Assembly: GCF_002970935.1 (NCBI RefSeq)
Contig: NZ_CP027194.1
Coordinates: forward strand, 1,054,001 to 1,118,000
DNA: 64,000 bases
From: Lactobacillus sp. CBA3606
GTDB taxonomy: Bacteria > Bacillota > Bacilli > Lactobacillales > Lactobacillaceae
Direction of reading: 5' to 3'
Below the pieces are notes generated by a model. It saw nothing but the letters and a program-made list of their open reading frames with translations, searched no databases and was not told the origin of the DNA. This document shows positions 10,101-20,633 of this stretch, piece by piece. A program made the translations under genes and the position numbers. Within the stretch, counting starts at the first letter, position 1. Each line of letters opens with the position of its first letter.

Positions 10101-10789
10101 GCACCGCGATCCAGCATTGTGGTGATAACACCTTGTTCCTGCGCCGGTAATTGCGCAAAGCCGGCCAATTCGACATACACATGCATTCCAGTCAAATCCT
10201 GTTGTTGCAAGTAGTGATTCAGCTGTGCTAAGACATCCGCCGCTTTTAGATATTTACCCGCAGTAGCTGTGGTAAAGTCAGCATAAATCAAGGCTAAATC
10301 ATGTAGCTTCGCTTTTAAATCTCCGGCCGGTGCTTGTTCAGCTAGTTGAACCACTGCTTCAGGTGTTAAATTAGCCGTCTGCAATTCATTAATTTCTTTT
10401 GCCAATTGGGTCACAAAACCAGTCTGGTTACTTTCCCCACCGAAAAGTTGCAATTCCGTTGCATGCGCCCGCAAAATTTTAAAGAGCAGCATATTAACTC
10501 CAGCAGCTGATAACCGTGGGACCTGATAAGCCGCTTCATTTTTCATTAAATACCAAGCTAACCGGGTAAACGAAAACACTTGGACTTGGGTCTGCGCATA
10601 TAAATCAGGCTGCGCAAAAGCTTGCGATAAGCGATTTAAAACATCAACTTCAGTCTCAAACTTGATATGATTGGGAACCAAATAAAAGAACTGATCAGTC
10701 GGTCGGGCCTTTAATGCGGCCACTAACTGAGCCACCATCGTTGTCCGGTGATCCTGCTTGGCTGGGCCTAAAACGAATTGTAAACTCAC
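7193..10789 (-). CDS. addB: ATP-dependent helicase/nuclease subunit B (RexB type)
   Basis: Partner of AddA in the double-strand-break processing complex; in Gram-positives this subunit recognises Chi and carries the second nuclease. The 1198 residues fit the family. The nuclease core is visible near the C-terminus (GKIDRLDRI, then GIVDYKSSTHRFDF). Two expected features are absent: the N-terminal Walker A is replaced by LGPAKQDHRTT, and the four cysteines that hold a 4Fe-4S cluster in Bacillus AddB appear missing, as in RexB of lactic acid bacteria. I chose the GTG at 10789, preceded by GGGAGG eight bases upstream, over a TTG nine codons earlier. Confidence 0.95.
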   Translation of the reverse strand: MSLQFVLGPAKQDHRTTMVAQLVAALKARPTDQFFYLVPNHIKFETEVDVLNRLSQAFAQPDLYAQTQVQVFSFTRLAWYLMKNEAAYQVPRLSAAGVNMLLFKILRAHATELQLFGGESNQTGFVTQLAKEINELQTANLTPEAVVQLAEQAPAGDLKAKLHDLALIYADFTTATAGKYLKAADVLAQLNHYLQQQDLTGMHVYVELAGFAQLPAQEQGVITTMLDRGADVTISLMLDHARTDQAPENGQLFYQTGRLYYRLYQYARIRKIPVLMDIQAKTCRVSAGLAALDDYWRGQPQPITPQTANNSNIHLFRTDSRQTELAQVARQIRQLVATKGYHYRDFLVLTRHLDRYQTMLAPIFQTMAIPFFVDLQRSMADHPLVELIGALFDLDAKHYQYQDVMRILKTELLLPMVDGQPMDRQAYRQAVDLTENFILKSGYAGNRWLQSQDWEYFQLTAGDAGVETDKNAAITAQINLIHHFVAEIFPPFFKAMAQAVDGRAAATTLFNFLNQHGVAQQLMAWRDQALAQQAVATAAEPEQTWQTFCQMLDEFVTTLGAEPFDSTDFLALLQAGFEGASYSQIPATLDQVLISESGMVQSQQRQIVFMIGATDLVMPDRIMSNDLLSDVDKSALQPTLVTIPGEHYLSDTAVIQLGDERCLNYLAFMNAQQTLFLSAPLKDDQETDLNLSNYVKQLQQHFKLPVVTYLSAPDPTQTKVAPFIGTKRRTLTHVIQVYREVLTANTDRNRVGAPLRPAPIWVWLRRRLTQDSQFGALAQQLLTGLSYHNVPTPLTAASVQALYGNQIYTSISKLEEFYRNQYAYFLKYGLKLRERDVFELSAASTGEFFHAVLDGFIKAIRADHLALANVTDGRLDHYLNQVTATVLAQPQFMILASSQRMGYVQQQLINTVRQMAVAIRNQSTFSAAQPQQTELLFGNVGQTKGLRALDFQVDATHSVHVRGKIDRLDRIQVADQSYLGIVDYKSSTHRFDFQQAYYGLAMQMLTYLDAVLANEQAIVGTDTPAPAKVKLAGALYMHIQNPTLKPSDVQSGFEAAVLKANKYKGILLDDPDLLTQLDSDLQQQSGVSKIYPFRRKTSGAYNHANTRTPSLVTETQLTQLLAHNQALIVAAAQAIFAGAVALNPVRLTDKTTALQYSPYLSIMQFDAMLAENNYRDMPPLTAAEVLQRLADEQGGQSK

Positions 10790-10915
10790 TAGAATAACCT
10801 CCCTCAATCTGAACAAACGTTCTACTAATTAAGTCTAATTATCGCATAGTTACGCCGACAAAAAAAGGACGTTACCAGCAGTTTTTCACCAGCAAAAAAC
10901 GGGCCATTTGCCGAC

Positions 10916-10959
10916 AATAAAGCCCCCAAATTTGGCTATTGAGCCAAGCTTGGGGGCTT
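10916..10959 (-). terminator. pyr: Terminator of the pyr operon
   Basis: Stem AAGCCCCCAA / TTGGGGGCTT with a nested TTGGCT / AGCCAA stem, followed on the minus strand by TTATTG. It lies 23 bases after pyrE and before addB. The short T run makes it a moderate terminator, so some readthrough into addB is possible. Confidence 0.75.
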
Positions 10960-10982
10960 ACTAACTTTTTTAGTTTAAATCA

Positions 10983-11612
10983 TTAGGCCCAAGCGGCCGG
11001 ATCTTCCCGCCAGGCATGTAATGAAGCTAACTCTTGGTCATCAATATAATTGGCAGCCCGGGCAACTTTAATTAACGTGGTATAGTTCGACAAGCTAAAC
11101 AATGGCAAGTTGGCAGCGGCAAAATTTTGCGTGGCGGCAGCCAGTTCATAACTAAAAACGGCACCGACCGCTAAAACTTCGCCCCCAGCGGCTTGAACCG
11201 CTTTAGCTGCTTGGAGCACGCTCCCACCGGTAGAGATTAAATCATCCAACATGACAACTTTAGCCCCAGGTTTAAGGACCCCTTCAATCTGACGGCCAGC
11301 GCCATGATCCTTAGGCTTAGAACGGACATAAATCAATGGTAAATCCAGGAGTTGTGCCACCCAAGCCGCATGTGGAATACCGGCAGTAGCGACACCCGCA
11401 ATCACTTGGGCTTCAGGATATTGCGCGCGAATCACCGCAGCAATCCCAGCAGCAATATGTTGGCGTACCTGAGGATACGAAATCGTTAAGCGATTATCGG
11501 TGTAAATGGGGCTGTGAATCCCACTAGCCCAAGTAAATGGGTCATTAGGACGTAACGTGACCGCCTTAATTGTTAATAAATCTGTGGCAATTGTTGCTGC
11601 TATTTCAGTCAT
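10983..11612 (-). CDS. pyrE: Orotate phosphoribosyltransferase
   Basis: Converts orotate and PRPP to OMP, step five of UMP synthesis. At 209 residues it is a normal-size type I phosphoribosyltransferase; the PRPP-binding loop is VVMLDDLISTGGSVLQA. SGIHSPIYTDNRL near the N-terminus is typical of PyrE. The start is the ATG at 11612, eight bases after GGAG and overlapping the pyrF stop; the in-frame GTG three codons earlier overlaps the ribosome binding site. Last gene of the pyr operon. Confidence 0.96.
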   Translation of the reverse strand: MTEIAATIATDLLTIKAVTLRPNDPFTWASGIHSPIYTDNRLTISYPQVRQHIAAGIAAVIRAQYPEAQVIAGVATAGIPHAAWVAQLLDLPLIYVRSKPKDHGAGRQIEGVLKPGAKVVMLDDLISTGGSVLQAAKAVQAAGGEVLAVGAVFSYELAAATQNFAAANLPLFSLSNYTTLIKVARAANYIDDQELASLHAWREDPAAWA

Positions 11613-12327
11613 TGCTAGCACTCCATTCAGTTAAAATTTGTTGATACGCTTGATAGGGGTCAGCGGTTTGCGTAATCGGCCGGCCAATAACTAAGCCATC
11701 ACTACCGGCTTGTGCCGCTGCTGCTGGTGTCATCACCCGTTGTTGATCATCAGTCGCTGCTGTTTGCGGCCGAATTCCTGGCGTAATACCGATAAAATCC
11801 GAACCAACGGCGGCATGAATTGCGGCCACTTCTTGAGCGGAACAAATGACCCCGTCGCACCCACTCGTCTGAGCTAATTGTGCATAGTGCACCACGCTAG
11901 CAGCAACCGTCCCTGGAATTCGTTGGTCTTGATTCAACATAGTTTGACTGGTCGATGTCAGTTGGGTAATCGCCAATAACTGCGGTGCTGGTAACCCACG
12001 TTCAGCGGCTCCCGCGACCAAGCCCTGTTTGGCTGCCGTCAACATAGCTGCTCCGCCGGCGGCATGCACCGTCGTATAACGAACGCCTAACCGGCCAATG
12101 ACTTGCATCGCCGCCCCCACCGTATGCGGAATATCATGAAGCTTTAAATCTAAAAACACCGCATGTCCCCGGGCCTCAATGGCTGTTACAATCTGTGGTC
12201 CGGCAGCGTAAAAGAGTTCCATACCCACTTTGACCGTTAATGATAACTGCGCTGGAAAACGGTCTAAAAAAGCTAACGCCTGCGTTGCAGTTGGAAAATC
12301 CAAAGCAATTATAACTGGTCGCCTCAT
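11605..12327 (-). CDS. pyrF: Orotidine 5'-phosphate decarboxylase
   Basis: Decarboxylates OMP to UMP, the last de novo step. The 240-residue TIM barrel starts with PVIIALDFPTATQALAF and contains the catalytic HAVFLDLKLHDIPHTV motif (Asp-Lys-Asp network) and the phosphate-binding TPGIRP segment near the end (DFIGITPGIRPQ), then GLVIGRPIT. It overlaps pyrD by ATGA and pyrE by eight bases, so translation of pyrDFE is coupled. Confidence 0.97.
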   Translation of the reverse strand: MRRPVIIALDFPTATQALAFLDRFPAQLSLTVKVGMELFYAAGPQIVTAIEARGHAVFLDLKLHDIPHTVGAAMQVIGRLGVRYTTVHAAGGAAMLTAAKQGLVAGAAERGLPAPQLLAITQLTSTSQTMLNQDQRIPGTVAASVVHYAQLAQTSGCDGVICSAQEVAAIHAAVGSDFIGITPGIRPQTAATDDQQRVMTPAAAAQAGSDGLVIGRPITQTADPYQAYQQILTEWSASND

Positions 12328-13241
12328 CCTTGCACCTCCGAAATCAATTGGGTTAAGCTCGTAATCCCATATTGATCCATTGCTGCGGGCAAGCCCGCAA
12401 TAATAGCCGTACAGGCGGTCGGTTGCCCATACGTCGCTGCGCCAACTTGAACTGCGTTGGCACCGGCTAAGTAAAATTCCAATACATCAGCTGGCGTAAA
12501 GACACCCCCGACACCGATAATTGGTAACTTGGTATGTTGCCGAACTTCATGAATCATCCGCACAGCTAATGGATGAATGGCTTTGCCAGATAAGCCACCA
12601 GTGCCATGCGCTAAGATGGGTTGTCGGGTCTGCAAATCGATTCCCATCCCCGTTAGCGTATTAATCATGGTTAATCCGGCAGCCCCGCCAGCTTCAGCGG
12701 CTTGCGCAATTGGGACAATTGCCGTTACATTTGGCGTTAGCTTCATAAAAACAGGTTTATCGACAGCCGTCACAATTTGGCGTGTTAAAGCTTCCACCAC
12801 GGCTGGGTCAGTCCCAAATGCCAAGCCACCGTGATCAACATTGGGACATGAAATATTAATTTCCAGTAATTTAACGTTCGGCGCCATTGCCATTTGTTGC
12901 GCTACCGTCACGTATTCGTCAAACGTGTTACCGGCCACACTTCCCACGACTGGTAAGTCTGGGTAATGCGCCGCTAGCCATGGTAACTTTTCCGCCAGCA
13001 CATTTTCGATACCTGGATTTTTCAACCCAATCGCATTCAACCAACCAGCCGACGTCACGGCAGTTGTTGGCCGTGGATTACCCACGCGAGGTTGCGCGGT
13101 CGTGGATTTTATCACGAATCCACCCAAATCGCCCAGTGCTAATTGTTGCGCCATCGTTTGACCATAAGCGGCCGTCCCACTGGCAGGCATCACTGGATTT
13201 TTAAACGGTACCCCTGCTAAATTAACTGCTAATCGTTCCAT
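12324..13241 (-). CDS. pyrD: Dihydroorotate dehydrogenase, class 1 catalytic subunit
   Basis: Oxidises dihydroorotate to orotate using FMN. The 305-residue barrel has the class 1 active-site cysteine in LEINISCPNVDHGG near residue 130, the N-terminal NPVMPASGTAAYG motif and the FMN phosphate loop PIIGVGGVFTPADVLEFYLAGANAVQVG. Length and sequence resemble class 1B enzymes, which normally need an Fe-S/FAD partner PyrK; no pyrK lies in this operon. The partner may be elsewhere, or the enzyme may use another acceptor. The AAGGGGA site precedes the ATG. Confidence 0.94.
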   Translation of the reverse strand: MERLAVNLAGVPFKNPVMPASGTAAYGQTMAQQLALGDLGGFVIKSTTAQPRVGNPRPTTAVTSAGWLNAIGLKNPGIENVLAEKLPWLAAHYPDLPVVGSVAGNTFDEYVTVAQQMAMAPNVKLLEINISCPNVDHGGLAFGTDPAVVEALTRQIVTAVDKPVFMKLTPNVTAIVPIAQAAEAGGAAGLTMINTLTGMGIDLQTRQPILAHGTGGLSGKAIHPLAVRMIHEVRQHTKLPIIGVGGVFTPADVLEFYLAGANAVQVGAATYGQPTACTAIIAGLPAAMDQYGITSLTQLISEVQG

Positions 13242-13260
13242 GTTGATCCCCTTTTCCTAT

Positions 13261-16200
13261 TTATAAGGCTTGCGTCACAAATGATTGTGATTCTAAGACT
13301 TGCAAAATTGCGGCAACTGTATCTAAGGCGGTAAACAACGGAATACCATGGGCAATCGCCGTATTACGAATCAACGTGCCATCATTTTCCGCTTGTTCTT
13401 CATCTGAAACGGTATTAATCACCACTTGAACTTGGCCCGCCTCCATTTGATGGCGTAAGTCATGCTCACCGGTCGCAATTTTATTGACCACTTTGACGGG
13501 CAAACCGGCGGCCATTAGGTCCGTGGCGGTCCCAGTGGTCGCCATTAATTGGAATCCCAGTTCGTGGAAACGTTGTGCTAATTGCCGCGCTTCGGGTTTA
13601 TCATCATCACGCACCGTAATCAAGACATTGCCATGACTTGGGACATGCAGTTTCGCCGCTTCAAAAGCTTTATATAGCGCTTTTGCCATCGTCTGATCAC
13701 TCCCCATCACTTCACCAGTAGACTTCATCTCTGGTCCTAACAGACTGTCAACACGGTTCAACTTGGAAAATGAGAATACTGGCGCTTTAACGTGCACAAG
13801 TGGCCCCGGTTGGACTAAACCTGAGGCATAGCCTTGTGCTTGCAACGTTTGTCCCAAGATAACGCGCGTTGCCACTCGAGCCATTGGAATGCCGGTCACC
13901 TTACTTAAAAATGGCACTGTCCGACTAGCCCGGGGATTGACTTCAATCACATACACTTGCTCATCGTGAATGACAAATTGGATATTCATCATACCGATGC
14001 AATTTAACGTCAAAGCCAATTGTTTCGTATAAGTCACAATTTGGTGCTGGACCGCCGCTGAAAGTGATTGTGGTGGATAAACAGCCATCGAATCGCCTGA
14101 ATGGACACCCGCTCGTTCGATATGTTCCATAATGCCTGGAATTAAGACCGTTTCACCGTCACAGATGGCATCCACTTCACATTCTTTACCGACTAAATAG
14201 CGGTCCACCAATACCGGATGGTCATGCGAGACTTGGACCGCATTGTGCATGTAATAATCCAAATCCGCCCGCTTTTTAACGATTTCCATGGCACGACCGC
14301 CTAATACATAACTTGGCCGGACCAAGACCGGATAGCCTAAGCGGTCCGCAATCGCCAATGCCGTCGCCTCATCACTAGCTGTATCGCCAGCTGGTTGTGG
14401 AATCTGTAATTGTTTAATTACCCGATCAAATTCATCCCGGTCTTCAGCACGGTTCACATCCGCCACGCTAGTCCCAAGGATTTTAACACCACGTTTTGCT
14501 AACGGCGCGGCTAAGTTAATCGCAGTCTGACCACCAAATTGCACGATAACCCCTAAGGGCTGTTCCAAATCAATCACATTCAAGACATCTTCTAAGGTCA
14601 AAGGTTCAAAATATAGTTTATCGGAAATCGAGAAATCGGTTGAAACTGTTTCTGGATTACTATTCATAATAATCGCTTCATAACCAGCCTGTTGAATCGC
14701 TTTGACTGAATGAACCGTGGCATAATCAAATTCCACACCTTGACCAATCCGAATCGGTCCAGAACCGAGAACTAAGACCGATTGGCGGGCACTAACCTGA
14801 CTTTCATTCTCAGTCTCATACGTGCCATAGTAGTATGGTGTTGTAGAAGCGAATTCGCCCGCACAAGTATCCACCATCTTATAAACTGGCGTTAACTGAT
14901 TGGCTTGCCGGAAATGCCGAACTGTATCGACCGTTTCATGCCATAAGTCGGCCACTGTCGCATCCGCAAACCCATTTTGTTTAGCTGTCGTCAGAATTTC
15001 CAGATTATCCGGCTGCGCGGTTAACGCGCGTTCAAGTTCAATCAAATGTAATAATTTATCCAAGAAGAACACATTAATCTTAGTTAGCTCTGCTAAATCT
15101 TCAATCTGATATCCCCGGCGAATCGCGGCGGCTAAGTAAAATAACCGATCGTCTTGTGCATGAATCAACTTATCACTAAGTGTATCGTCGTCGACCGTTG
15201 CTAATGCCGGGTCATCAATATAAGTATGACCAATTTCTAAGGAGCGCACCGCTTTTAACGTCGCTTCTTCAATATTGCGGCCAATGGCCATCACTTCGCC
15301 AGTGGCTTTCATTTGGGTTCCCAGCCGGCGGTCAGCATGGGTAAACTTATCAAACGGCCACCGTGGAATCTTGCAAACCACATAATCCAATGCCGGTTCA
15401 AACTCCGCATACGTGGTACCAGTAACCGGATTTTTAATTTCATCCAAGTGCAACCCAACCGCAATTTTGGCGGCCATTTTCGCAATGGGATACCCAGTCG
15501 CCTTAGAAGCTAAGGCTGATGACCGACTCACCCGGGGGTTCACTTCGATAATATAATAGTTGAAACTGTTGGGGTCTAAGGCAAGTTGAACATTACAGCC
15601 CCCTTCAATTTTTAACGCTCGGATAATCTTTAACGACGCATCCCGTAATCGTTGCACTTCACGATCAGATAAGGTTTGGACGGGCGCATACACAATCGAA
15701 TCCCCCGTATGAATTCCCACGGGATCGAAATTTTCCATGTTGCAAACCACCATCGCATTATCGGCCGCATCTCGCATGACTTCAAATTCAATTTCCTTAT
15801 ACCCGGCAATGCTTTGTTCAATCAAGACTTGAGTCACTGGCGACAATGCCAACCCATTTTCAGCGATCGTCCGTAAATCAGCTTCATTTTCAGCAATCCC
15901 ACCACCAGTGCCACCCATAGTAAAGGCCGGGCGCACGATGACCGGATAGCCGGTCGTTGTTGCGAAAGACACGGCGTCTTCAACCGTATAAGCAATCCCC
16001 GAAGCTGGGACCGGTTCACCCAAAGTTTCCATCAACTCTTTGAATTTCTCACGATCTTCTGCTTGGTCAATCGCACTTAATTTAGTGCCTAATAATTCAA
16101 TTTTTAGTGCCGTTAAAATACCGGAATCTGCTAATTCCATCGCCATATTTAAACCTTGTTGCCCACCTAAAGTTGGGAGAATGGCATCCGGATGTTCCTT

Positions 16201-16437
16201 ACGCAGAATTTGTGAAACAAACTCTAAGGTAATGGGTTCTAAGTAAACCTGATCGGCAATTTCTTTGTCCGTCATAATAGTCGCGGGATTTGAATTAACT
16301 AAGACGACTTCATAGCCAAGTTCTTTTAAAGCTAAGCAAGCTTGCGTCCCAGAATAATCAAATTCAGCCGCCTGCCCAATAATAATGGGCCCCGAACCGA
16401 TGACCATAATTTTATGAATATCTGTGCGTTTAGGCAT
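13261..16437 (-). CDS. carB: Carbamoyl-phosphate synthase large subunit, pyrimidine type
   Basis: Makes carbamoyl phosphate from bicarbonate, ammonia (channelled from CarA) and two ATP. The 1058 residues hold two homologous halves: an ATP-grasp module at about 1-400 ([20 protein letters not shown]), an oligomerisation part to about 545, a second ATP-grasp from about 550 ([19 protein letters not shown]), and an MGS-like C-terminal domain from about 935 that normally binds allosteric effectors such as UMP. It overlaps carA by eight bases. Called pyrAb in Lactobacillus plantarum nomenclature. Confidence 0.98.
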   Translation of the reverse strand: MPKRTDIHKIMVIGSGPIIIGQAAEFDYSGTQACLALKELGYEVVLVNSNPATIMTDKEIADQVYLEPITLEFVSQILRKEHPDAILPTLGGQQGLNMAMELADSGILTALKIELLGTKLSAIDQAEDREKFKELMETLGEPVPASGIAYTVEDAVSFATTTGYPVIVRPAFTMGGTGGGIAENEADLRTIAENGLALSPVTQVLIEQSIAGYKEIEFEVMRDAADNAMVVCNMENFDPVGIHTGDSIVYAPVQTLSDREVQRLRDASLKIIRALKIEGGCNVQLALDPNSFNYYIIEVNPRVSRSSALASKATGYPIAKMAAKIAVGLHLDEIKNPVTGTTYAEFEPALDYVVCKIPRWPFDKFTHADRRLGTQMKATGEVMAIGRNIEEATLKAVRSLEIGHTYIDDPALATVDDDTLSDKLIHAQDDRLFYLAAAIRRGYQIEDLAELTKINVFFLDKLLHLIELERALTAQPDNLEILTTAKQNGFADATVADLWHETVDTVRHFRQANQLTPVYKMVDTCAGEFASTTPYYYGTYETENESQVSARQSVLVLGSGPIRIGQGVEFDYATVHSVKAIQQAGYEAIIMNSNPETVSTDFSISDKLYFEPLTLEDVLNVIDLEQPLGVIVQFGGQTAINLAAPLAKRGVKILGTSVADVNRAEDRDEFDRVIKQLQIPQPAGDTASDEATALAIADRLGYPVLVRPSYVLGGRAMEIVKKRADLDYYMHNAVQVSHDHPVLVDRYLVGKECEVDAICDGETVLIPGIMEHIERAGVHSGDSMAVYPPQSLSAAVQHQIVTYTKQLALTLNCIGMMNIQFVIHDEQVYVIEVNPRASRTVPFLSKVTGIPMARVATRVILGQTLQAQGYASGLVQPGPLVHVKAPVFSFSKLNRVDSLLGPEMKSTGEVMGSDQTMAKALYKAFEAAKLHVPSHGNVLITVRDDDKPEARQLAQRFHELGFQLMATTGTATDLMAAGLPVKVVNKIATGEHDLRHQMEAGQVQVVINTVSDEEQAENDGTLIRNTAIAHGIPLFTALDTVAAILQVLESQSFVTQAL

Positions 16438-17524
16438 TGAAATTGCTTCCTTTCTGTGTCTTTGGTTGGGCTGCCATTAAATCAATAAATTCATCAAAGA
16501 TATGGTCAGCATCATGCGGACCTGGGGCAGCATCCGGATGATATTGCACTGAAAAGGCCGGATAATGCCGATGTCTAACGCCCTCAACGGTGCCATCATT
16601 AATTTCTTCGTGCGTGATCATCAAGTCGGTTTGGGCTAAAGAAGCGCGATCCACCGCATAACCATGATTTTGAGACGTAAAGTCAATTCGCCCCGTCGCA
16701 ATTTCTCGCACCGGATGATTGAAGCCTCGATGTCCAAATTTCATTTTGAACGTATCGGCACCATTTGCTAAAGCAAATAACTGGTGGCCTAAACAGATTC
16801 CAAAGAGTGGCACGTGCTTTTCCACTTCCCGAATCATCGTCAACGCGGCAGGTACCGCTTTAGGATCACCTGGGCCATTCGTTAACATGACCCCATCTGG
16901 ATTTAAAGCTAAAATTTGACTGGCCGTCGTATTGTACGGTAATACGGTCACGTTACATTGCCGTTTAGCTAATTCTCGCAAAATAGAATGTTTCAAACCG
17001 AAATCAACCACGACCACATTTGGTCCAGTCGCTGGATTTGGATAGGCATTAGTGGTAGAACTTTCAGCCACAACTGCCGCGTTTAAGACCGTGGCTTGTA
17101 GTCGCGTCACAGTATCTGGTTTAACCGTATCCACAATGGTCGCCTTCATTGCCCCCATCGTTCGAATATGTTTTGTCACTGCCCGCGTATCAATCCCCGT
17201 AATCCCAGGAATTCCGGTCATTTTCAAGTAATCATCCAACGACATTTCACTACGCCAATTGCTGGCACGGCGGGCAAGTTCATGCACAACCACCCCTTTA
17301 CAAGTTGGCGTTATTGATTCATGGTCATCACGATTAATCCCATAATTACCAATTAAAGGATAGGTAAACATCAAAATTTCACCATTGTAAGATTGATCAG
17401 TAATCGATTCTTGGTAACCACTCATTCCGGTATTAAAAACTAACTCACCGAGTGCAACCGTTGGCGCCCCAAAAGCGGTACCGGGATAAATTGTCCCATC
17501 CGCTAAGACTAAATATCGTTTCAT
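16430..17524 (-). CDS. carA: Carbamoyl-phosphate synthase small subunit (glutaminase)
   Basis: Hydrolyses glutamine and passes ammonia to CarB. At 364 residues it has the N-terminal domain [19 protein letters not shown] and a class I amidotransferase domain with the nucleophile in [14 protein letters not shown] and the catalytic histidine in [15 protein letters not shown]. The ATG at 17524 overlaps the pyrC stop (ATGA) with GGAAAGGAA upstream; an upstream in-frame extension of 24 codons is discarded because it lies inside pyrC. Also called pyrAa. Confidence 0.97.
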   Translation of the reverse strand: MKRYLVLADGTIYPGTAFGAPTVALGELVFNTGMSGYQESITDQSYNGEILMFTYPLIGNYGINRDDHESITPTCKGVVVHELARRASNWRSEMSLDDYLKMTGIPGITGIDTRAVTKHIRTMGAMKATIVDTVKPDTVTRLQATVLNAAVVAESSTTNAYPNPATGPNVVVVDFGLKHSILRELAKRQCNVTVLPYNTTASQILALNPDGVMLTNGPGDPKAVPAALTMIREVEKHVPLFGICLGHQLFALANGADTFKMKFGHRGFNHPVREIATGRIDFTSQNHGYAVDRASLAQTDLMITHEEINDGTVEGVRHRHYPAFSVQYHPDAAPGPHDADHIFDEFIDLMAAQPKTQKGSNFNA

Positions 17525-18813
17525 GCTTGCCGTTCCTTTCCATAAACTACCTGACCGTCCACCAAGGTCATTAATACTTGACCATAAACTTGCCAACCAA
17601 TGAAGGGTGAATTATGGCCCTTCGATTGCATTTGATCGGCTTTAATCTCATAGGCTTGATCCAAATTAATAATGGCAATATCCGCAGGAACCCCGGGAGC
17701 TAGTCGACCAGCTTGTTTTAACCCAAATAATTGGGCGGGCCGGGTGCTCATCAAGGCCACTAATTGACCTAGTGTTAACAAACGGGTCCTAACTAAAGCG
17801 GTGTACAACGTGGCAAATGCCGTTTCGAGACCTGTAATGCCAAAAGCCGCGGTCCGCATTGAACCCGCTTTTTGCGCATCCGTATGTGGCGCATGATCCG
17901 TCGCAATCATATCAATGGTCCCATCGAGCAACCCCGCAATTAAAGCGGCGCGATCTTGCGGTGACCGTAATGGCGGATTCATCTTCAACATCGGATTATC
18001 GGCCGTAATGTCCGTATCCGTTAATAATAAGTGATGGGGCGAAACTTCACACGTCACATTAATCCCAGCTCGTTTGGCGTCACGAATCACCCGCACACTA
18101 GCTGCTGTAGAAACATGACACACGTGATAATGCACCCCACTGGCTTCCGCTAACAAGACATCGCGTGCAATTTGGGCAGATTCTGAAATCCCCATAATTC
18201 CCGGTAACCCTAACCGATCAGCCACCGGACCGGCGTTCATCACACCACCATAAGTTAAGGAATCATCTTCAACATGGGCCGCTAACGTTAAGCCCGCTTT
18301 AGCAGCGCCACACATGGCTTGATACATGGTTCCCGCGGTTTGAACGCCGGACCCATCGTTACTTACCGCGAACGCACCGGCTTGTTTAACGCCAGCAAAG
18401 TCAACTAATTTATCGCCGGTCCGCTCAGTGGTAATGCTGGCATATTGGGCCACATGGATATGCCCTTTTTCAGCATTAGCGGTCACCATTGCGGCTACTT
18501 TTGCCGGTGTATCCGGAACCGGCGCCACATTCGGCATGGCACCAATGGTTGTAAAGCCACCGTGAGCTGCCGCCATCGTTCCCGTGGCAATGGTCTCTTT
18601 AGCCGTCAAGCCTGGGTCGCGTAAGTGTACATGAACATCCACCAACCCGGGAATAACGAGCTGACCAGTCGCATCAATCAATTGGTCAGCAGCCCCATAT
18701 TGCTGATTCAACTGTTGGCCGATGGCTTTAATCCGACCGGCTTGAATTAAAATATCTTGGGTCGTTAGTTGACCAGCTACTAAAATTTGTGCATTTTTAA
18801 TTAAGGTTGACAT
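17521..18813 (-). CDS. pyrC: Dihydroorotase, class I
   Basis: Cyclises carbamoyl aspartate to dihydroorotate. The 430-residue amidohydrolase has the zinc-binding [10 protein letters not shown] near residue 60, an HVEDDS histidine, CHVSTAASV and the metal aspartate in ATDHAPHT near 305. It is of the class I length (about 430) rather than the 340-residue type of enteric bacteria. The start lies inside the pyrB end (17-base overlap), eight bases after GGAG, giving tight coupling with aspartate carbamoyltransferase. Confidence 0.97.
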   Translation of the reverse strand: MSTLIKNAQILVAGQLTTQDILIQAGRIKAIGQQLNQQYGAADQLIDATGQLVIPGLVDVHVHLRDPGLTAKETIATGTMAAAHGGFTTIGAMPNVAPVPDTPAKVAAMVTANAEKGHIHVAQYASITTERTGDKLVDFAGVKQAGAFAVSNDGSGVQTAGTMYQAMCGAAKAGLTLAAHVEDDSLTYGGVMNAGPVADRLGLPGIMGISESAQIARDVLLAEASGVHYHVCHVSTAASVRVIRDAKRAGINVTCEVSPHHLLLTDTDITADNPMLKMNPPLRSPQDRAALIAGLLDGTIDMIATDHAPHTDAQKAGSMRTAAFGITGLETAFATLYTALVRTRLLTLGQLVALMSTRPAQLFGLKQAGRLAPGVPADIAIINLDQAYEIKADQMQSKGHNSPFIGWQVYGQVLMTLVDGQVVYGKERQA

Positions 18814-19756
18814 CGACGGACTCCTTTTCTAATTGGGTCGCATCGAGCAACCCTTGCTGACCTAACAACTTAGCAACCATTGCCATCCGAACATAAACCC
18901 CGTTAGTCATCTGTTGAAAAATACGGGATTGTGGCGCTTCAACCAACTCACTGGCTAATTCGACGCCCCGATTAACCGGTGCTGGATGCATGATAATTGC
19001 CTGCGCCGGCATCTTAGCCGCTCGCGCCACCGTTAACCCATACTGTTGATGATAAGTCGTCGCATCAAAAGCGGCATTATTCACTTGAGTTAAACGTTCG
19101 TGTTGCACCCGTAATAACATCATGACATCCATCTGACCAACTAAGTCATCAAGCGGCCGATACGTCCCATAGGTAGCAAAATCACTGTTATACCATGCTT
19201 TGGGTCCACTAAAGTACACTTCTGCCCCTAGCTGGGTTAATAACATCATGTTTGAGCGGGCTACCCGTGAGTGCTGTAAATCACCCACAATGGCAATTTT
19301 CAATCCTTTAAAATGACCAAAGGCTTCATAAATCGTTAACATATCTAATAAGGATTGCGATGGATGTTGACCACTGCCATCGCCAGCATTAATCAAGCTC
19401 AACGATAACTTTGCCGCCACGATAGCATCATAATAGTGATCTTTAGGGTGGCGAATGGCGACTAAATTAACCCCGATTGCGGCCACCGTTTTAAGCGTAT
19501 CTAATAAACTTTCACCCTTAGTGACGGAACTCGTTTGCGGGTCAAACGGAATAACCTGTACCCCTAAGCGGCGTTCGGCCATCTCAAAACTGGTATGGGT
19601 CCGCGTACTGTTCTCAAAAAACAAATTCATGGCGTAGACCGGTTGCTTTAACGATACCGTTAACCCCCGTTTGAACGCTTGCGCCAAATGAATATAGGTC
19701 ATCACATCGGTGTTACTAAATTGATCAACACTTACTAAATTAGTCGTTGTTTGCAT
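18797..19756 (-). CDS. pyrB: Aspartate carbamoyltransferase catalytic chain
   Basis: Condenses carbamoyl phosphate and aspartate. The 319-residue protein has the carbamoyl-phosphate motif [20 protein letters not shown] near residue 50, [15 protein letters not shown] and the [11 protein letters not shown] loop. No pyrI regulatory chain is present, as usual for Gram-positives. Two starts are possible: the ATG at 19756, which gives the usual N-terminus but has GAGGAG 13 bases away, or an ATG seven codons earlier (19777) that overlaps that ribosome binding site. I prefer 19756. A PyrR attenuator precedes the gene. Confidence 0.95.
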   Translation of the reverse strand: MQTTTNLVSVDQFSNTDVMTYIHLAQAFKRGLTVSLKQPVYAMNLFFENSTRTHTSFEMAERRLGVQVIPFDPQTSSVTKGESLLDTLKTVAAIGVNLVAIRHPKDHYYDAIVAAKLSLSLINAGDGSGQHPSQSLLDMLTIYEAFGHFKGLKIAIVGDLQHSRVARSNMMLLTQLGAEVYFSGPKAWYNSDFATYGTYRPLDDLVGQMDVMMLLRVQHERLTQVNNAAFDATTYHQQYGLTVARAAKMPAQAIIMHPAPVNRGVELASELVEAPQSRIFQQMTNGVYVRMAMVAKLLGQQGLLDATQLEKESVDVNLN

Positions 19757-19795
19757 GCTCTTTTGCCGTCTCCTCATTATTTTTAGCCTAAGAAA

Positions 19796-19889
19796 AAAGT
19801 CTAACCCCGTTGCAAATTTGTTTGCAAAGAGGTTAGACTCCGATTAAAATGACCACGCATGGTCAACCGTTTCGTTCCTCTCTGGAAAC
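19796..19889 (-). promoter_or_regulatory. PyrR-dependent attenuator between pyrR and pyrB
   Basis: Read on the minus strand: a binding-loop hairpin GTTTCC-AGAGAGG-AACGAAAC (19869-19889), a small TGACCA/TGGTCA hairpin, then a strong terminator with stem AGTCTAACC / GGTTAGACT and T6 (19796-19840). The AGAGAGG loop resembles the conserved CCNGNGAGG core of PyrR-binding RNA. Known mechanism: PyrR with UMP stabilises the binding hairpin and lets the terminator form. The layout is seen; regulation is inferred from family knowledge. Confidence 0.85.
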
Positions 19890-19915
19890 AATTAAATGGT
19901 TAATTATTCAATTCA

Positions 19916-20470
<555 letters not shown>

Positions 20471-20499
20471 TCATTTTATTGGGCGGTGCGGGGAAAAGA

Positions 20500-20582
20500 A
20501 AAAAGTCCCCCCGTTTTTCCTGCGAAAAGCGTGGGAGACTCCTAGTTACCGTTCCCCTTGTTAGCCTCACAGGACTAATTTA
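20500..20582 (-). promoter_or_regulatory. PyrR-dependent attenuator in the pyr leader
   Basis: On the minus strand the leader reads AATTAGTCCTGTGAGGCTAA (20561-20580), a near-perfect match to the PyrR RNA consensus ARUCCNGNGAGGYU, and then a terminator with stem AGTCTCCC-CG / CGGGGGGACT followed by T6 (20500-20543). It sits about 45 bases upstream of the pyrR start. Confidence 0.92.
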
Positions 20583-20604
20583 AAGGTGCTCTTTAATTTC
20601 ACTA

Positions 20605-20633
20605 AGTGTAACTAAATGTCAGTAGCCTGTCAA
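20605..20633 (-). promoter_or_regulatory. Promoter of the pyr operon
   Basis: On the minus strand TTGACA (20633-20628), 17-base spacer, TACACT (20610-20605). Transcription would start near 20598 and run through the PyrR-binding leader. Confidence 0.88.

Noticed and set aside
10857-10915. Possible second hairpin or small RNA between pyrE and addB
   Set aside because: Sequence shows only short repeats of CCAGCA and A runs; no stable fold I can support.
12577-13204. Plus-strand ORFs inside pyrD
   Set aside because: Antisense to a certain gene and without recognisable domains.
17525-17596. 24-codon N-terminal extension of carA
   Set aside because: Lies inside pyrC, and the family start MKRYLVL follows a ribosome site at 17524.
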